DNA from: Priapulus caudatus
Lineage: Eukaryota > Priapulida > Priapulimorpha > Priapulimorphida > Priapulidae
Assembly: GCF_000485595.1 (NCBI RefSeq)
Contig: NW_014577707.1
Span: 131,566-159,108 of the forward strand
Direction of reading: 5' to 3'
DNA length: 27,543 nucleotides
Shown here: positions 14,201 through 21,162 of the stretch, one piece after another
How the letters are laid out: each line of letters starts with the position of its first letter
Numbering within the stretch: the first letter of the stretch is position 1
Position numbers and translations under genes: made by a program
The notes under the pieces: model-generated
Database searches by the model: none
The model's input: only the letters and a program-made list of their open reading frames with translations
What the model was told of the DNA's origin: nothing

Positions 14201-15314
14201 GATGCCACCGTTATACAGAACTAACGGAGGAGATTGTGTTGGAGTGATATAATCACCCCCCCCCCCGTCCCGTGCGTGCTGTCAGCTGTCTGTGACAGGG
14301 ACATATATTTATCTCGCATAGTTTCAACAACGGCACCCTCTCGGCTCGGGGATCACTGCGAACCGTTAAACCTGCACGGTTACATAAATTGCGTTCACAC
14401 GACAGACAAAACGCTGCCAGCGTGGTGCCGAATATACGCGGCTTACTCGCCGAGTGGGCCGCGTATTTCAGTACGGTACTGAATAAGCCGCGTATATTTT
14501 TAGCGTGTGAACGGTACTGTACGGTACTGAAATCCTCGTGTGAACGCAGTTACCGTGTACTACGCTACTAAGTAATGCACAATGTGACATGCAGCTATTG
14601 ACTAACGTAGTGACACGCATTTGCCTACGCAATTATGCGACAATATACGCACAGTCTATGAAGCTGTGCATTAGTACGGCGACAGGCACTGCCTATATAT
14701 GACCACGAACTCTATATACCCTTGTTCCCTCACTCAAATCGGGTCTTTGACACGAGAACCAGGAATTATGACAGTCCTCGCTCCGCGCGATGGCCCACTA
14801 TCTTTGTCCCTCCCATTCTCCTGCTTCCCCCGTTCACGATTACACGTCATTTGTCGGCGACACTTAATTGGCTTTTAACGAAGCTACAGGGTCGCAGCAA
14901 GCGGCGCATTACCCCCGCATCACTTGCCCCGCATGCAATCCCCCCGACCCGAGAGAGGGTGAATTACTGAGCGGGAGAAATATTACGTTAACTAATTGCT
15001 CAGCATACACTTTAAGTAAATTGATACATCATTACGTTGCTATATATATATAAATGTATTATATAGAGAGAAATGCTAGGCATGCGGATCACACCCGCCT
15101 ACGATGACTGCGAGCATGGATAGCTTGATCGCTGCGTTTAACTGTGCACGAGGCAGATGACCGCTCACAGTGTAACAGGAGGGAGAGAGACAGATGGAAA
15201 TGACAGCCAGAGCGAGCGAGAAAGATAAATGGAGGGAAGAGATAGAGCTAGAAGTGCGAACGACGGGCACAGACACACGCGCACACGCACGCACGCACGC
15301 ACGTCACACACACA

Positions 15315-15346
<32 letters not shown>

Positions 15347-15891
15347 CACACACGTACATACACATGCACGCACTCACCCACGTACACACACGCACACACA
15401 CTTTCTCTCTCTCGCTCTCTTTCTCTCTCGCACATACGTACACATATACACCCACAAGCACGCACTCCCGCTCGTACTCACGCACGCACGCACGAAGCGT
15501 TACCGCGTAGTTACCGAAGCAAACAGACGCACGCACGCACGCACGCACTCGCGCACGCACGCATGAACGCACACAGGGAGGCTTACCGCGTAGTTACCGC
15601 AGCAAACAGACGCACGCACGCACGCACGCACGCATGAACGCACACAGGGAGGCTTACCGCGTAGTTACCGCAGAAGCGCGCGGCGATGATGTATGGCTTG
15701 AAGTTGACGCGGTGCTGGTGCGTCGCCGACGATGACGACGCCGTGCCGTCGTCCCCCAGCGTCGCGTCGGAATAGTGGCCGCCGAGCAGACGACCGACGA
15801 CGGAGCGCAGCAGCGGCAGCGACCGGATACGCACGCCGCTCGCCGGCTCCGCTTCTTCCGGTATAGAGGTCATGGTCGCGTCGTTCGCCAT
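1127..15891 (-). CDS. TRPM: TRPM-family cation channel, alpha type (TRPM1/3/6/7-like), N-terminal half, 10 exons, 3' incomplete
   Basis: Ten minus-strand exons join to 1500 nt, i.e. 500 codons without a stop. Introns have GT-AG ends with matching phases 0,2,0,0,1,0,1,2,0 and the last donor is phase 0. Residues ~82-170 carry the TRPM start signature ([11 protein letters not shown], then a Cys-rich CGCGR, then [11 protein letters not shown]). Residues ~190-240 carry [22 protein letters not shown] and [13 protein letters not shown]. Residues ~260-340 carry [32 protein letters not shown]. Residues ~375-400 carry [17 protein letters not shown]. Residues ~443-500 carry ITIFRMG and [20 protein letters not shown]. 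These make up the TRPM homology region, a SLOG-type Rossmann fold in the cytoplasm. The FELQPKL form favours the alpha group over TRPM2/4/5/8. By family knowledge the full protein is a tetrameric Ca2+/Mg2+-permeable plasma-membrane channel. Ankyrin-like repeats, membrane helices, pore and any C-terminal kinase lie beyond the left edge, so the subtype cannot be fixed. Introns measure 5597, 2829, 1617, 456, 350, 264, 546, 590 and 1016 bp. Confidence 0.95.
1496..1671. repeat. 35-bp minisatellite in TRPM intron 9
   Basis: Five units start at 1496, 1531, 1566, 1601 and 1636, each AGGAAYRGAATGTRGAAT plus YTRGGGACYTAATTA. Degenerate GGAATGTCA/GGAACAGAAT fragments extend it left to ~1355. Confidence 0.9.
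2317..2440 (-). CDS. TRPM: TRPM exon 9 (residues 401-442)
   Basis: A 124-nt exon with acceptor GTCTATGCAG and donor GTACGT. It encodes [20 protein letters not shown], then [10 protein letters not shown]. The donor was placed after KKEL because the next exon starts ITIFRMG, which restores the family order KKEL-ITxFRMG. Without that splice the frame stays open for 26 more codons to a stop at 2239-2237, giving residues with no family likeness. Confidence 0.95.
2441..3030. other. TRPM intron 8, no internal feature
   Basis: AT-rich intron with normal GT-AG ends. I see no repeat, element or extra exon in it. Confidence 0.6.
3031..3214 (-). CDS. TRPM: TRPM exon 8 (residues 340-401)
   Basis: A 184-nt exon with acceptor TCTGCTTGCAG and donor GTGAGT. 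After the split Arg it reads [20 protein letters not shown], then [20 protein letters not shown] and [22 protein letters not shown] and [10 protein letters not shown]-x-D are signature motifs of the family's SLOG-like domain. The AGGESC start differs from the IGQG seen in vertebrates. Entry phase 1, exit phase 2 (split Gly). Confidence 0.97.
3628..3672. repeat. TCA/TTA trinucleotide microsatellite
   Basis: (TCA)4 followed by an interrupted (TTA)n run within TRPM intron 7. Confidence 0.9.
3761..3932 (-). CDS. TRPM: TRPM exon 7 (residues 283-340)
   Basis: A 172-nt exon with acceptor CTATCTGCCCAG and donor GTACGT (phase 1, splitting an Arg codon). It encodes [29 protein letters not shown] and [20 protein letters not shown]-x-LAD-x-GT-x-GK-x-GAE is a TRPM hallmark; the basic helix after it matches the LEK-I-x-x-QKI stretch of homologues. 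Confidence 0.97.
4197..4327 (-). CDS. TRPM: TRPM exon 6 (residues 240-282)
   Basis: A 131-nt exon with acceptor TTCATTATAG and donor GTGAGT. After the split Gly it reads [20 protein letters not shown], then [11 protein letters not shown] and [15 protein letters not shown] and EDLIGRD are near-invariant in alpha TRPM channels. Entry phase 1, exit phase 0. Confidence 0.97.
4552..4594. repeat. (TC)n microsatellite in TRPM intron 5
   Basis: About 43 bp of uninterrupted TC, so (GA)n on the transcribed sense strand, ~83 nt downstream of the exon 5 donor. It is flanked on both sides by TGTCGCG. Confidence 0.95.
4678..4891 (-). CDS. TRPM: TRPM exon 5 (start of SLOG-type fold, residues 168-239)
   Basis: A 214-nt exon with acceptor CTGTCTGCTGCAG and donor GTGAGT (phase 1, splitting a Gly codon). 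It encodes [43 protein letters not shown] and [12 protein letters not shown]. This is the most diagnostic exon. The GG and the WIITGG-x-NTG loop belong to the nucleotide-binding-like Rossmann core of the TRPM homology region. HGG rather than TGG, and FELQPKL rather than FNMKP, point to the alpha group. Confidence 0.98.
5031..5205. repeat. 32-bp minisatellite in TRPM intron 4
   Basis: The core CATAAGACAGCATGTAACCC recurs at 5063, 5095, 5127, 5158 and 5190 with 31-32 bp spacing; the outer units are more diverged. Confidence 0.8.
5348..5452 (-). CDS. TRPM: TRPM exon 4 (residues 133-167)
   Basis: A 105-nt exon with acceptor CTACACTATGCAG and donor GTGAGT. It translates to 35 residues beginning [20 protein letters not shown] and containing GMVEFQGG, the conserved DAFG-x-(I/V)EFQGG block of alpha TRPM channels. 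Phase 0 at both ends. Confidence 0.96.
5453..7069. other. TRPM intron 3
   Basis: AT-rich intron. Apart from the small foldback at 6467-6510 I see no repeats or exon-like open frames bounded by splice sites. Confidence 0.6.
6467..6510. mobile_element. Micro-foldback element (44 bp), copy A
   Basis: Perfect 13-bp terminal inverted repeat TCAGAAGTGTATA ... TATACACTTCTGA around an AT-rich centre. Flanks are CAGCA on the left and TAGCA on the right (4 of 5 identical). It shares the TCARRAG end pattern with the copies near 7304, 18998 and 19380. Confidence 0.7.
7070..7151 (-). CDS. TRPM: TRPM exon 3 (Cys-rich segment, residues 105-132)
   Basis: An 82-nt exon, with acceptor TTTCAG and donor GTATGA. 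After the split Arg codon it reads [20 protein letters not shown] followed by LVGRHTG. This corresponds to the conserved CxCGR...H motif that follows the WIE..KREC segment in TRPM proteins. The tail [12 protein letters not shown] is not one I recognise from vertebrate homologues. Entry is phase 2 and exit phase 0, which fits exons 2 and 4. Confidence 0.9.
7304..7383. mobile_element. Micro-foldback element (80 bp), copy B
   Basis: Perfect 22-bp inverted repeat beginning CAGGAGTGAATAATAATAGA at 7305-7326, with its reverse complement at 7361-7382. It is flanked by identical 5-bp direct repeats TGGTA (7299-7303 and 7384-7388), as expected for a transposition target-site duplication. Confidence 0.8.
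7526..7630. repeat. Nested palindromic repeat (105 bp)
   Basis: Outer arms AACAGTTATTCGCC (7526-7539) and GGCGAATAACTGTT (7617-7630) are perfect inverted repeats. Inner arms GGTGAATCTTGTTGAATAAT (7548-7567) and its reverse complement (7589-7608) are also perfect over 20 bp. A 21-nt loop separates the inner arms. It looks like a foldback mobile unit; I could not define a target-site duplication. Confidence 0.8.
7631..8236. mobile_element. Non-autonomous TIR element (606 bp)
   Basis: Terminal inverted repeats of 29 bp with one mismatch: TTAGTATCATCGCCCGAGTG... at 7631-7659 and its complement at 8208-8236. It contains an internal hairpin GGTGATTAT/ATAATCACC (8155-8178) and no coding frame. It directly abuts the nested palindrome on its left. 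The GGTGATTAT word is shared by both, which suggests one composite or nested insertions. Confidence 0.75.
8237..9980. other. Remainder of TRPM intron 2
   Basis: AT-rich, with an ACGC/CA microsatellite near 9091-9180. I see no exon-like frame, element ends or RNA gene. Confidence 0.5.
9091..9180. repeat. ACGC/GCATG microsatellite
   Basis: Alternating purine-pyrimidine run of ACGC, GCATGCATGC and ACAC words. Confidence 0.85.
9981..10060 (-). CDS. TRPM: TRPM exon 2 (residues 79-105)
   Basis: An 80-nt exon with acceptor TTTTGTCCTTCAG and donor GTAAGT. It translates to [20 protein letters not shown] followed by SGKDME, with two bases of a split Arg codon. WIE-x-F-x-KREC followed by a Lys/Pro-rich turn is the opening signature of alpha-type TRPM channels; vertebrate TRPM3 has a closely similar stretch. 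It enters in phase 0 and exits in phase 2, which matches exon 3. Confidence 0.95.
10635..10993. mobile_element. hAT-like MITE (359 bp) with internal GGGAGTC repeats
   Basis: Left end CAGGGGTAGAAATTAAC (10635-10651) pairs with right end GTTAATTTTGCACCCTG (10977-10993), 13 of 17 positions. CAGGG...CCCTG termini are typical of hAT elements, but the 8-bp flanks (ACTAATTA and TAATCAAC) do not match, so no duplication is confirmed. The interior holds many GGGAGTC/GACTCCC words in both orientations. No coding frame. Confidence 0.65.
11249..11316. repeat. (TA)n microsatellite joined to a half micro-foldback end
   Basis: A TA run is followed by AGATATATCTATATCTATA and then TATTATACACTCCTGA (to 11316). 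The last part matches the right end of the micro-foldback family (TATACACTYCTGA). The left end is absent and may have been replaced by TA expansion. Confidence 0.55.
12030..12084. repeat. GCGT / GT microsatellite
   Basis: GCATGCGTGCGTGCGTGCGT followed by GTGTGTAACCGTGTGTGCGT. Confidence 0.85.
13231..13290. repeat. GGTCTA hexamer array between TCTACGTCACG repeats
   Basis: The word TCTACGTCACG occurs at both ends (13237-13247 and 13280-13290, both direct). Between them is a run of about four GGTCTA hexamers. The flanking words contain CRE-like TACGTCAC, and the first also CACGTG. Confidence 0.75.
14390..14548. mobile_element. MITE with nested hairpins (159 bp)
   Basis: Outer 13-bp perfect inverted repeat TGCGTTCACACGA (14390-14402) and TCGTGTGAACGCA (14536-14548). 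Inner 15-bp perfect pair AATATACGCGGCTTA (14431-14445) and its complement (14484-14498). A central TCAGTACGGTACTGA palindrome. GTTAC lies directly right of the element and 6 bp left of it, so a duplication is only suggestive. Confidence 0.7.
15274..15480. repeat. ACGC / AC / TC compound microsatellite
   Basis: Plus strand shows (ACGC)n, (AC)n and (TC)n runs in intron 1, continuing into the donor-segment repeat. Open frames through it on both strands are simple-repeat artefacts (Thr/His/Ala or Cys/Val/Arg only). Confidence 0.9.
15497..15675 (-). repeat. Tandem repeat carrying three copies of the exon 1 splice-donor segment
   Basis: On the minus strand the block CTGCGGTAACTACGCG + GTAAGC occurs at the real exon 1 boundary (15652-15673). 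It occurs again 71 bp further into the intron (15581-15602), and a diverged copy GGTAACTACGCG + GTAACG lies 83 bp beyond that (15497-15516). Copies are separated by ACGC-type microsatellite. The 50 bp spanning the boundary is identical between the first two copies, including the CATGAACGCACACAGGGAGG arm on the plus strand. Confidence 0.85.
15658..15891 (-). CDS. TRPM: TRPM exon 1 (start codon, residues 1-78)
   Basis: The start ATG is at 15891-15889. An in-frame TAA lies at 15933-15931, and no AG dinucleotide falls between that stop and the ATG, so no splice acceptor can join an upstream coding exon there. This makes the ATG the first usable one; it has G at -3 and G at +4. The exon begins [19 protein letters not shown]. 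It is Ser/Gly/Ala-rich in the middle, ends [16 protein letters not shown], and is followed by the donor GTAAGC (phase 0). The sequence itself is not a recognised domain; TRPM N-termini are variable. Assignment rests on phase fit with exon 2, the donor, the open frame and the start context. Base composition is strongly GC-rich compared with the other exons. The donor-proximal end is duplicated inside intron 1. A different first exon in another transcript is possible. Confidence 0.72.
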
Positions 15892-16067
15892 TACACAGCA
15901 GCAGACGCGCGTGCGGTGGCGCGGGATGAGTTAGTCGGCACGCACGGCCGGTGACTGCCGCCTAGCAGAGCGACGATGACGACGACGACGATGACGATGA
16001 GGCGAGCGCTCTGGATGCATTCAGGGATGATGCCAGGATCGTGGCATGCGCGTGTGTGCGAAGTCAA
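15892..16067 (-). other. TRPM 5' flank / presumed 5' UTR
   Basis: GC-rich DNA directly upstream of the TRPM start. It contains the in-frame TAA at 15933-15931 and a short GAC/GAT-type trinucleotide run at 15972-15999. I see no convincing TATA box or initiator, so no transcription start is called. Confidence 0.4.
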
Positions 16068-16318
16068 TTTCGCCACAGTTGCTGTTTCTGCTACTGTTGC
16101 TACTGTTGCTGTTTCTGCTACCGTTGCTGCTCCTGCTACTGTTGCTGCTGTCGCTGTTTCCGCTGCTGCTGCTGGTGCTTCTGCGGCTGCTATCTCTGCT
16201 ACTGCTGCTGCTGTTGCTGTTTCTCCTACTGCTTCTACTGCTGATGTTTCCGCTGCTGCTACTGTTATTGCTTCCGTTGCTGTTTGATGTTTCTGCTACT
16301 GCTGCTGCTGCTGATACA
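16068..16318. repeat. Imperfect GCT/GTT/TCT trinucleotide repeat
   Basis: About 250 bp of interrupted (GCTGYT)n on the plus strand upstream of TRPM exon 1. All three plus frames stay open because of the repeat, giving poly-Leu, poly-Cys or Ala/Val strings; I do not regard any as a gene. Confidence 0.9.
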
Positions 16319-17656
16319 GCTATTACCCGCCTTCGCTGCGTCTATAACACCGCACCTACGATTAGCGACAAATAGGTACTGTGGCGCGCCCTCCAGGGGC
16401 CGGCAACTATTAAGCCTGAAGTCAGCCAGCCACCGCAGGCACTCGTTACCGTCGCTTGACGACGTGCAATCTCGACTTCACCGCATCCCTCAGCCTCCCG
16501 TCAGGGCTTTGCTCCATGCTGCAGCGTCCCGCCAGGGCGTCAACGCGATCAACGAGCACGACGACGTTGACAGCGAGTATCGATTCGCCGACTGGCGCCG
16601 CAGACGCGTCTAGAGCAGCGACGGATACAGGTCCTCGCGTTCTATTTAACTGTCATAAGTTCTCATAAATGAAGACACCATTAAAGCGCACAATTAACGC
16701 CTTAGTTAATATGCATTGATCGCGCGCAAGGTTCCAGTTCGGGTAATGGACTTACAGCCGCCGGCCAGGCGTTTTCAGACAGCGACGGGATTGTACGGCA
16801 TGAGACGGCGGAGAACATGTCATCTCTCATATAGCATTATATATCTAAAGCATCACACCACAATACGTACGGCAAAAAAATCACATAACTGACACTCGTC
16901 TGCGGCGCACTTATATCTGAAAAACAGGCGACTGCGAAAAAGCGAATTCCGCAACAAGTGCGACAAATCGCAGTCATTGCAGTTCCATAAATCCTATCGC
17001 GAAACGCTTGCGGGGCGGGCAGCTGTAATTACGTGCGTGTGTAAACTATCCGGATGCACACACCACGGCCCGGCTTATTGCGTCGCCACCTGCGGCGCTA
17101 TGCACGTCTACGTGCGAGCACGACACCGCTCAAATACAAGCGCACATTCACAATCGCTGCTGCTAGCACTCGACGCCAGGTAAACGGCTGATCACCACGC
17201 ACATGCACACAGATCGCGCGTCTAATTACGACGCCGGTGCTTCTATTGAAACTGCTCTGCGACCACCATCAATCACTCGCACTGATCACATATCTCTGAG
17301 CAGCTTCGCAAGTGCTTCGCTGACCATCATCAGAAACGGAAAAAATATTCGGACGCCGAAGCGTCGAGACTATGTCAAACACATCGGCCACAACATCACG
17401 CAAGCAAACCTAGCAGACTCCTCGAAAACTCCGCCGACTACGAGCCAGCCAGCGACGTGTCGGTCTCGCCTACACGCAGCGCGAAACGACGAGACGCCGA
17501 CTCTGTTAGATAGCAGTCACACCGAGCACTGCGAGCACTGCGAGCACTGCAGAACTGCAGGACTGCGAGAAAATATTTCATGCGCGACGCGAGAGCAGCG
17601 CGTCGAGACAGTGACGTGACAGCATGACGCTGAAGCCGTGCAGGCACGCTGTCACA
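16319..17656. other. GC-rich upstream flank without a supported gene
   Basis: Higher GC and CpG content than the rest of the window. It contains a short CACTGCGAG triplication near 17526-17550. Several open frames exist, the longest 138 codons, but they lack recognisable domains. It may include TRPM promoter or a 5' non-coding exon; nothing can be placed. Confidence 0.4.
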
Positions 17657-18771
17657 GAGACTCGCGCTACAGAGACAGGCTAGGCGCGCTCACACCGTGC
17701 GACGCAGCAGCGGCAATCACGCACTGAAGCTACTAGCGTTGTCGCGCTCTCACATGCAGAGACTCGCGCTACAGAGACAAGCTAGGAACGCCGTCACCGT
17801 GTGATGCAGCAGCAGCGTCAATCACGCACTGAAGCTACTAGCGTTGTCCGCGCTCTTCAACAGAGACTCGCGCTACAGAGACAAGCTAGGAACACCGTCA
17901 CCGTGTGATGCAGCAGCGGCCGTCATCACGCACTGAAGCTACTAGCGTGTCGCGCTCTCACAGAGGCTCGCGCCTACAGACAGGCTAGGCGCGCTCACAC
18001 CCTGCAATGCAGCAGCAGCGGCAATCACGCACTGAAGCTACTAGCGCTGTCGCGCTCCACAGAGACTCGCGCTACAGAGACAAGCTAGGCGCGCTCACAC
18101 TGGTGTGATGCAGCAGCTGCGGCAATCACGCACTGAAGCTACTAGCGCTGTCGCGCTCTCACAGAGACTCGCGCTACAGAGACAAGCTAGGCGCGCTCAC
18201 ACTGTGTGATGCAGCAGCTGCGGCAATCACGCACTGAAGCTACTAGCGTTGTCGCGCTCTCACAGAGACTCGCGCTACAGAGACAGGCTAGGAACACCGT
18301 CACCGTGTGATGCAGCAGCAGCGTCAATCACGCACTGAAGCTACTAGCGTTGTCGCGCTCTCACAGAGACTCGCGCTACAGAGACAAGCTAGGCGCGCTC
18401 ACACTGTGTGATGCAGCAGCAGCGTCAATCACGCACTGAAGCTACTAGCGTTGTCGCGCTCTCACAGAGACTCGCGCTATAGACAGGCTATAGGAACGCC
18501 GTCACCGTGTGATGCAGCAGCGGCGTCAATCACGCACTGAAGCTACTAGCGCTGTCGCGCTCTCACAGAGACTCGCGCTACAGACAGGCTAGGCGCGCTC
18601 ACACCCTGCAATGCAGCAGCAGCGGCAATCACGCACTGAAGCTAGCGTTGTCGCGCCTTCACATGCAGAGACTCGCGCTACAGAGACAGGCTAGGAACAC
18701 CGTCACCGTGTGATGCAGCAGCAGCGTCAATCACGCACTGAAGCTACTAGCGTTGTCGCGCTCTCCCAGAG
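17657..18771. repeat. ~101-bp tandem satellite, about 11 copies
   Basis: Units begin GAGACTCGCGCTACAGAGAC at 17657, 17759, 17863, 17963, 18062, 18164, 18265, 18366, 18467, 18568 and 18668, spacing 99-104 bp. Each contains TGATGCAGCAGC and CACGCACTGAAGCTACTAGC. TAGCGC/GCGCTA form an inverted pair across each unit junction in the copies with the TAGCGCTGTCGCGCT variant. The period is not a multiple of three, and the sequence is non-coding. Confidence 0.95.
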
Positions 18772-18997
18772 ATGCTATCAAGAAAAGAAGCAGCAGCAGC
18801 AGCGGCGGGCAGCTGCTCACCGTTTGCTCACCTCCACCGCACGCACGCAGCTCTCTGTCATCCAAGCTCGGCGTGGGCTGGCTCTAGCTCTAATCAATCG
18901 CGGCTACTGCGCAACCCCCCCATTACACTCGGGGTGCGCCTGTTGCTGCAGCTCAAACCTACGGTTTCCGTTGAAGCTTGTTCTGTTGAACATGTTA

Positions 18998-19031
18998 TCA
19001 AGAGCTAAAAAAAGGTATTATTAGCTCTTGA
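18998..19031. mobile_element. Micro-foldback element (34 bp), copy D
   Basis: TCAAGAGCTAA (18998-19008) and TTAGCTCTTGA (19021-19031) are perfect inverted repeats with only 12 bp between. Flanks are identical: TGTTA (18993-18997) and TGTTA (19032-19036). Confidence 0.75.
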
Positions 19032-19379
19032 TGTTATGAGGGGTGCGAAAGAGATGGTCGCTCAAAGGCTTAGATGCCCTACTATATATTATCTACGTAT
19101 TAGTATTGCTGCTTACGCCCCACCAGCTTAACTTCACAAGGATTCAACGAAATTAATTTGTTTACTCGGCACTCTATATTCCCTTATTTCTGACATGTAA
19201 AACAAACCTAGGATCATTACTCTCTTCCACTTTACTCTACCCGTATCCTTATCATAATCTTACACATAGCTAGATTATTCGCAGAAGATTGCGAGTTATT
19301 AATTCTGATCATATAAAAAATCTCCAAAGTTCATCTAGTACTGTTTTGTTCTACTAGTAGACTACAGAGCTGCATGGTA

Positions 19380-19420
19380 TCAGGAGTAAATAATCACAAT
19401 TTGAGATTATTTCCTCCTGG
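19380..19420. mobile_element. Micro-foldback element (41 bp), copy C
   Basis: TCAGGAGTAAATAATC (19380-19395) pairs with GATTATTTCCTCCTGG (19405-19420), 14 of 16 positions. Flanks TGGTA (19375-19379) and TGATA (19421-19425) differ at one base. Confidence 0.7.
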
Positions 19421-19422
19421 TG

Positions 19423-19470
19423 ATATGTGTGTGTGTGTGTGGGAGGTGCGTGTGCGTGCGTGCATGCGTA
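19423..19470. repeat. GT-rich microsatellite
   Basis: ATATGTGTGTGTGTGTGTGG followed by GTGCGTGCGTGCATGCGT. Confidence 0.85.
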
Positions 19471-19518
19471 CGTGCTTATATCTATATTTATATATATTTT
19501 TAATATTATTATTAATAT

Positions 19519-19538
19519 AGGTATTATTAGCTCTTGAT
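19519..19538. repeat. Half copy of micro-foldback D
   Basis: AGGTATTATTAGCTCTTGAT is identical over 20 bp to 19013-19032, the right half of copy D. The left arm is absent and the flank is AT-rich simple sequence. Confidence 0.75.
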
Positions 19539-21162
19539 ATATATATAGACACACTCAAACCTGCTTACCACTCAACAGAAATGCCTGAATTGGCCATGTT
19601 TTTCCAGGTAGCCGTTCACAGGTAGGTGGATTCATTGTAAAACTGCCAATCAAGGGAAATGCCAAGCGTGGCCTTTATTGACTGGTGGCCAGTAACGCAG
19701 ATTTGACTTTGTGTGTGAGTGCGTCCGTGCGCGTGTACGTGCGTGCGTGTGTATGTGTGCGTGAGTGCGTGTGTGTGACATATGATGTAACGCCTGTGAA
19801 ACGACAAATAAGCAGACCTTTATCTCAGATAACCCCCTCAAAAAGATTGGTCTGACAGACAAGCAATTGGCGTGCCCACTCTCAAATGCATTAACGCACA
19901 AACGCCTACGTACAAACATCTCAGCAACAGTATAAGCAGAACGCTCAGCAAGACGAGCCTGTAAATAGTAGAGATTTGGCGACAAGCTACGCAACGCCTA
20001 CACAGTCGCAGTCTTGGCACGTCGCCTACCCCTTGCGCATGCAATGTTATACTGCAGCATCCAGCTTCGCACATCCTTCAAGTTGCTCATTTAGCTTGAC
20101 AATAAGCCGGACGGAATTCATAGTTTTTTTGTAATTACACACATAAAGCGGCAAGTGGCGATCATTCGTATTCCACATGCGCGGGTCAACACGGAAAACT
20201 AATTGCTAAACGCTGCATGAATCTCACTCATCGTTACAGCGAAAAAAGACTAGTGCTTCGGGTAGATAAAACTTCTAGTAGAAGGTACGACTGCGCAGCG
20301 GACAGGCGCATAGTAATAAAAAATGGCGTTACACTCGGGTTTCATAAAAAAGCCGCGCAGTTAGGCGTGGTTGAATTAAAACATTTGACAATTTTCGTTC
20401 GTCGTGTACCATCGACGGTTGACATTTTAACGGATCCTCTTCCCTTTCAACGGTTATGTATAGATACTGTGAACGAACAATCATTCACCGCCCGAAGAAA
20501 CGGCAGGTTTCGCTACTTCTCAATTAAATTACCAGCGGTTTGCAATCTAGTAGAGATAAAAAATATCTAATTTAAAAGTCAAGGATCGCCCAACTAAAGC
20601 GAGGATGACGCATGCGTACGTAGTCACTAGTGGGTTTATGTAAGCGCTATTTCTGCACGCACGGTTACACATAATCGTTATATATATTTCAAATTAATAT
20701 TTAACTACAAATATTAGCAAGCATTATAAATAATACATTTCTTTTTTTATATCAAAATAATAATAAAATCCAAAATATTGTACTCATACAGTACAATCAC
20801 ATTACAAAGAAACTACAGTCTCCTTGAAATGTGTGTGTCATGCGCAAACGAGCCTAGATAGTGAACGTGAAGTGCGTCATGATTAACCTAACAGAACTAA
20901 CTCTATACCTAGCCAAGATATACTAACCTATGACAGCGACAACAGAAGAGGCAACGCAGTCCGAAAATTAGTTAAATCAGGATTTACTTTATTTATCAAT
21001 AAAACAAATGTAACATGCCTAAAAACTAGTTTACAAAAGGAATATTCTAGAATATCTAATATAAACATTAAAAATAAGCTTTCGAGTTATTATATTAAAG
21101 GATGGAAAAAAGTCATGTAATACTATTAAATTAACTAAAAAGGGCAGTTGTCGCCAACTACA
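19539..21162. other. Upstream flank without a supported gene
   Basis: Contains a GT/GCGT microsatellite at 19708-19778 and AT-rich sequence after 20650. A 117-codon plus-strand frame at 20217-20570 has no recognisable domain or neighbouring exon signals and is not called. Confidence 0.4.

Larger units (their letters stand above)
10994..15273. other. Bulk of TRPM intron 1
   Basis: AT-rich, with simple repeats and one MITE listed separately. I found no splice-bounded exon compatible with TRPM phases and no RNA gene. Confidence 0.5.

Noticed and set aside
15194-15637. 147-codon plus and 135-codon minus frames
   Set aside because: They run through ACGC/AC/TC microsatellites and encode repeated Thr/His/Ala or Cys/Val/Arg.
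16046-16375. Leu-rich frame resembling a membrane segment
   Set aside because: All three frames are open because of the GCT/GTT repeat; no conserved residues or splice signals.
17203-17619. 138-codon plus-strand frame
   Set aside because: No recognisable domain; ends in a CACTGCGAG triplication next to the satellite; GC-rich DNA makes such frames likely by chance.
17657-18771. CRISPR-like array
   Set aside because: The units are contiguous 101-bp satellite monomers with no unique spacers, in a eukaryotic genome.
20217-20570. 117-codon plus-strand frame
   Set aside because: Diverse composition makes it the least repeat-like candidate, but I recognise no family, and there are no supporting neighbours or splice context. 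Left uncalled.
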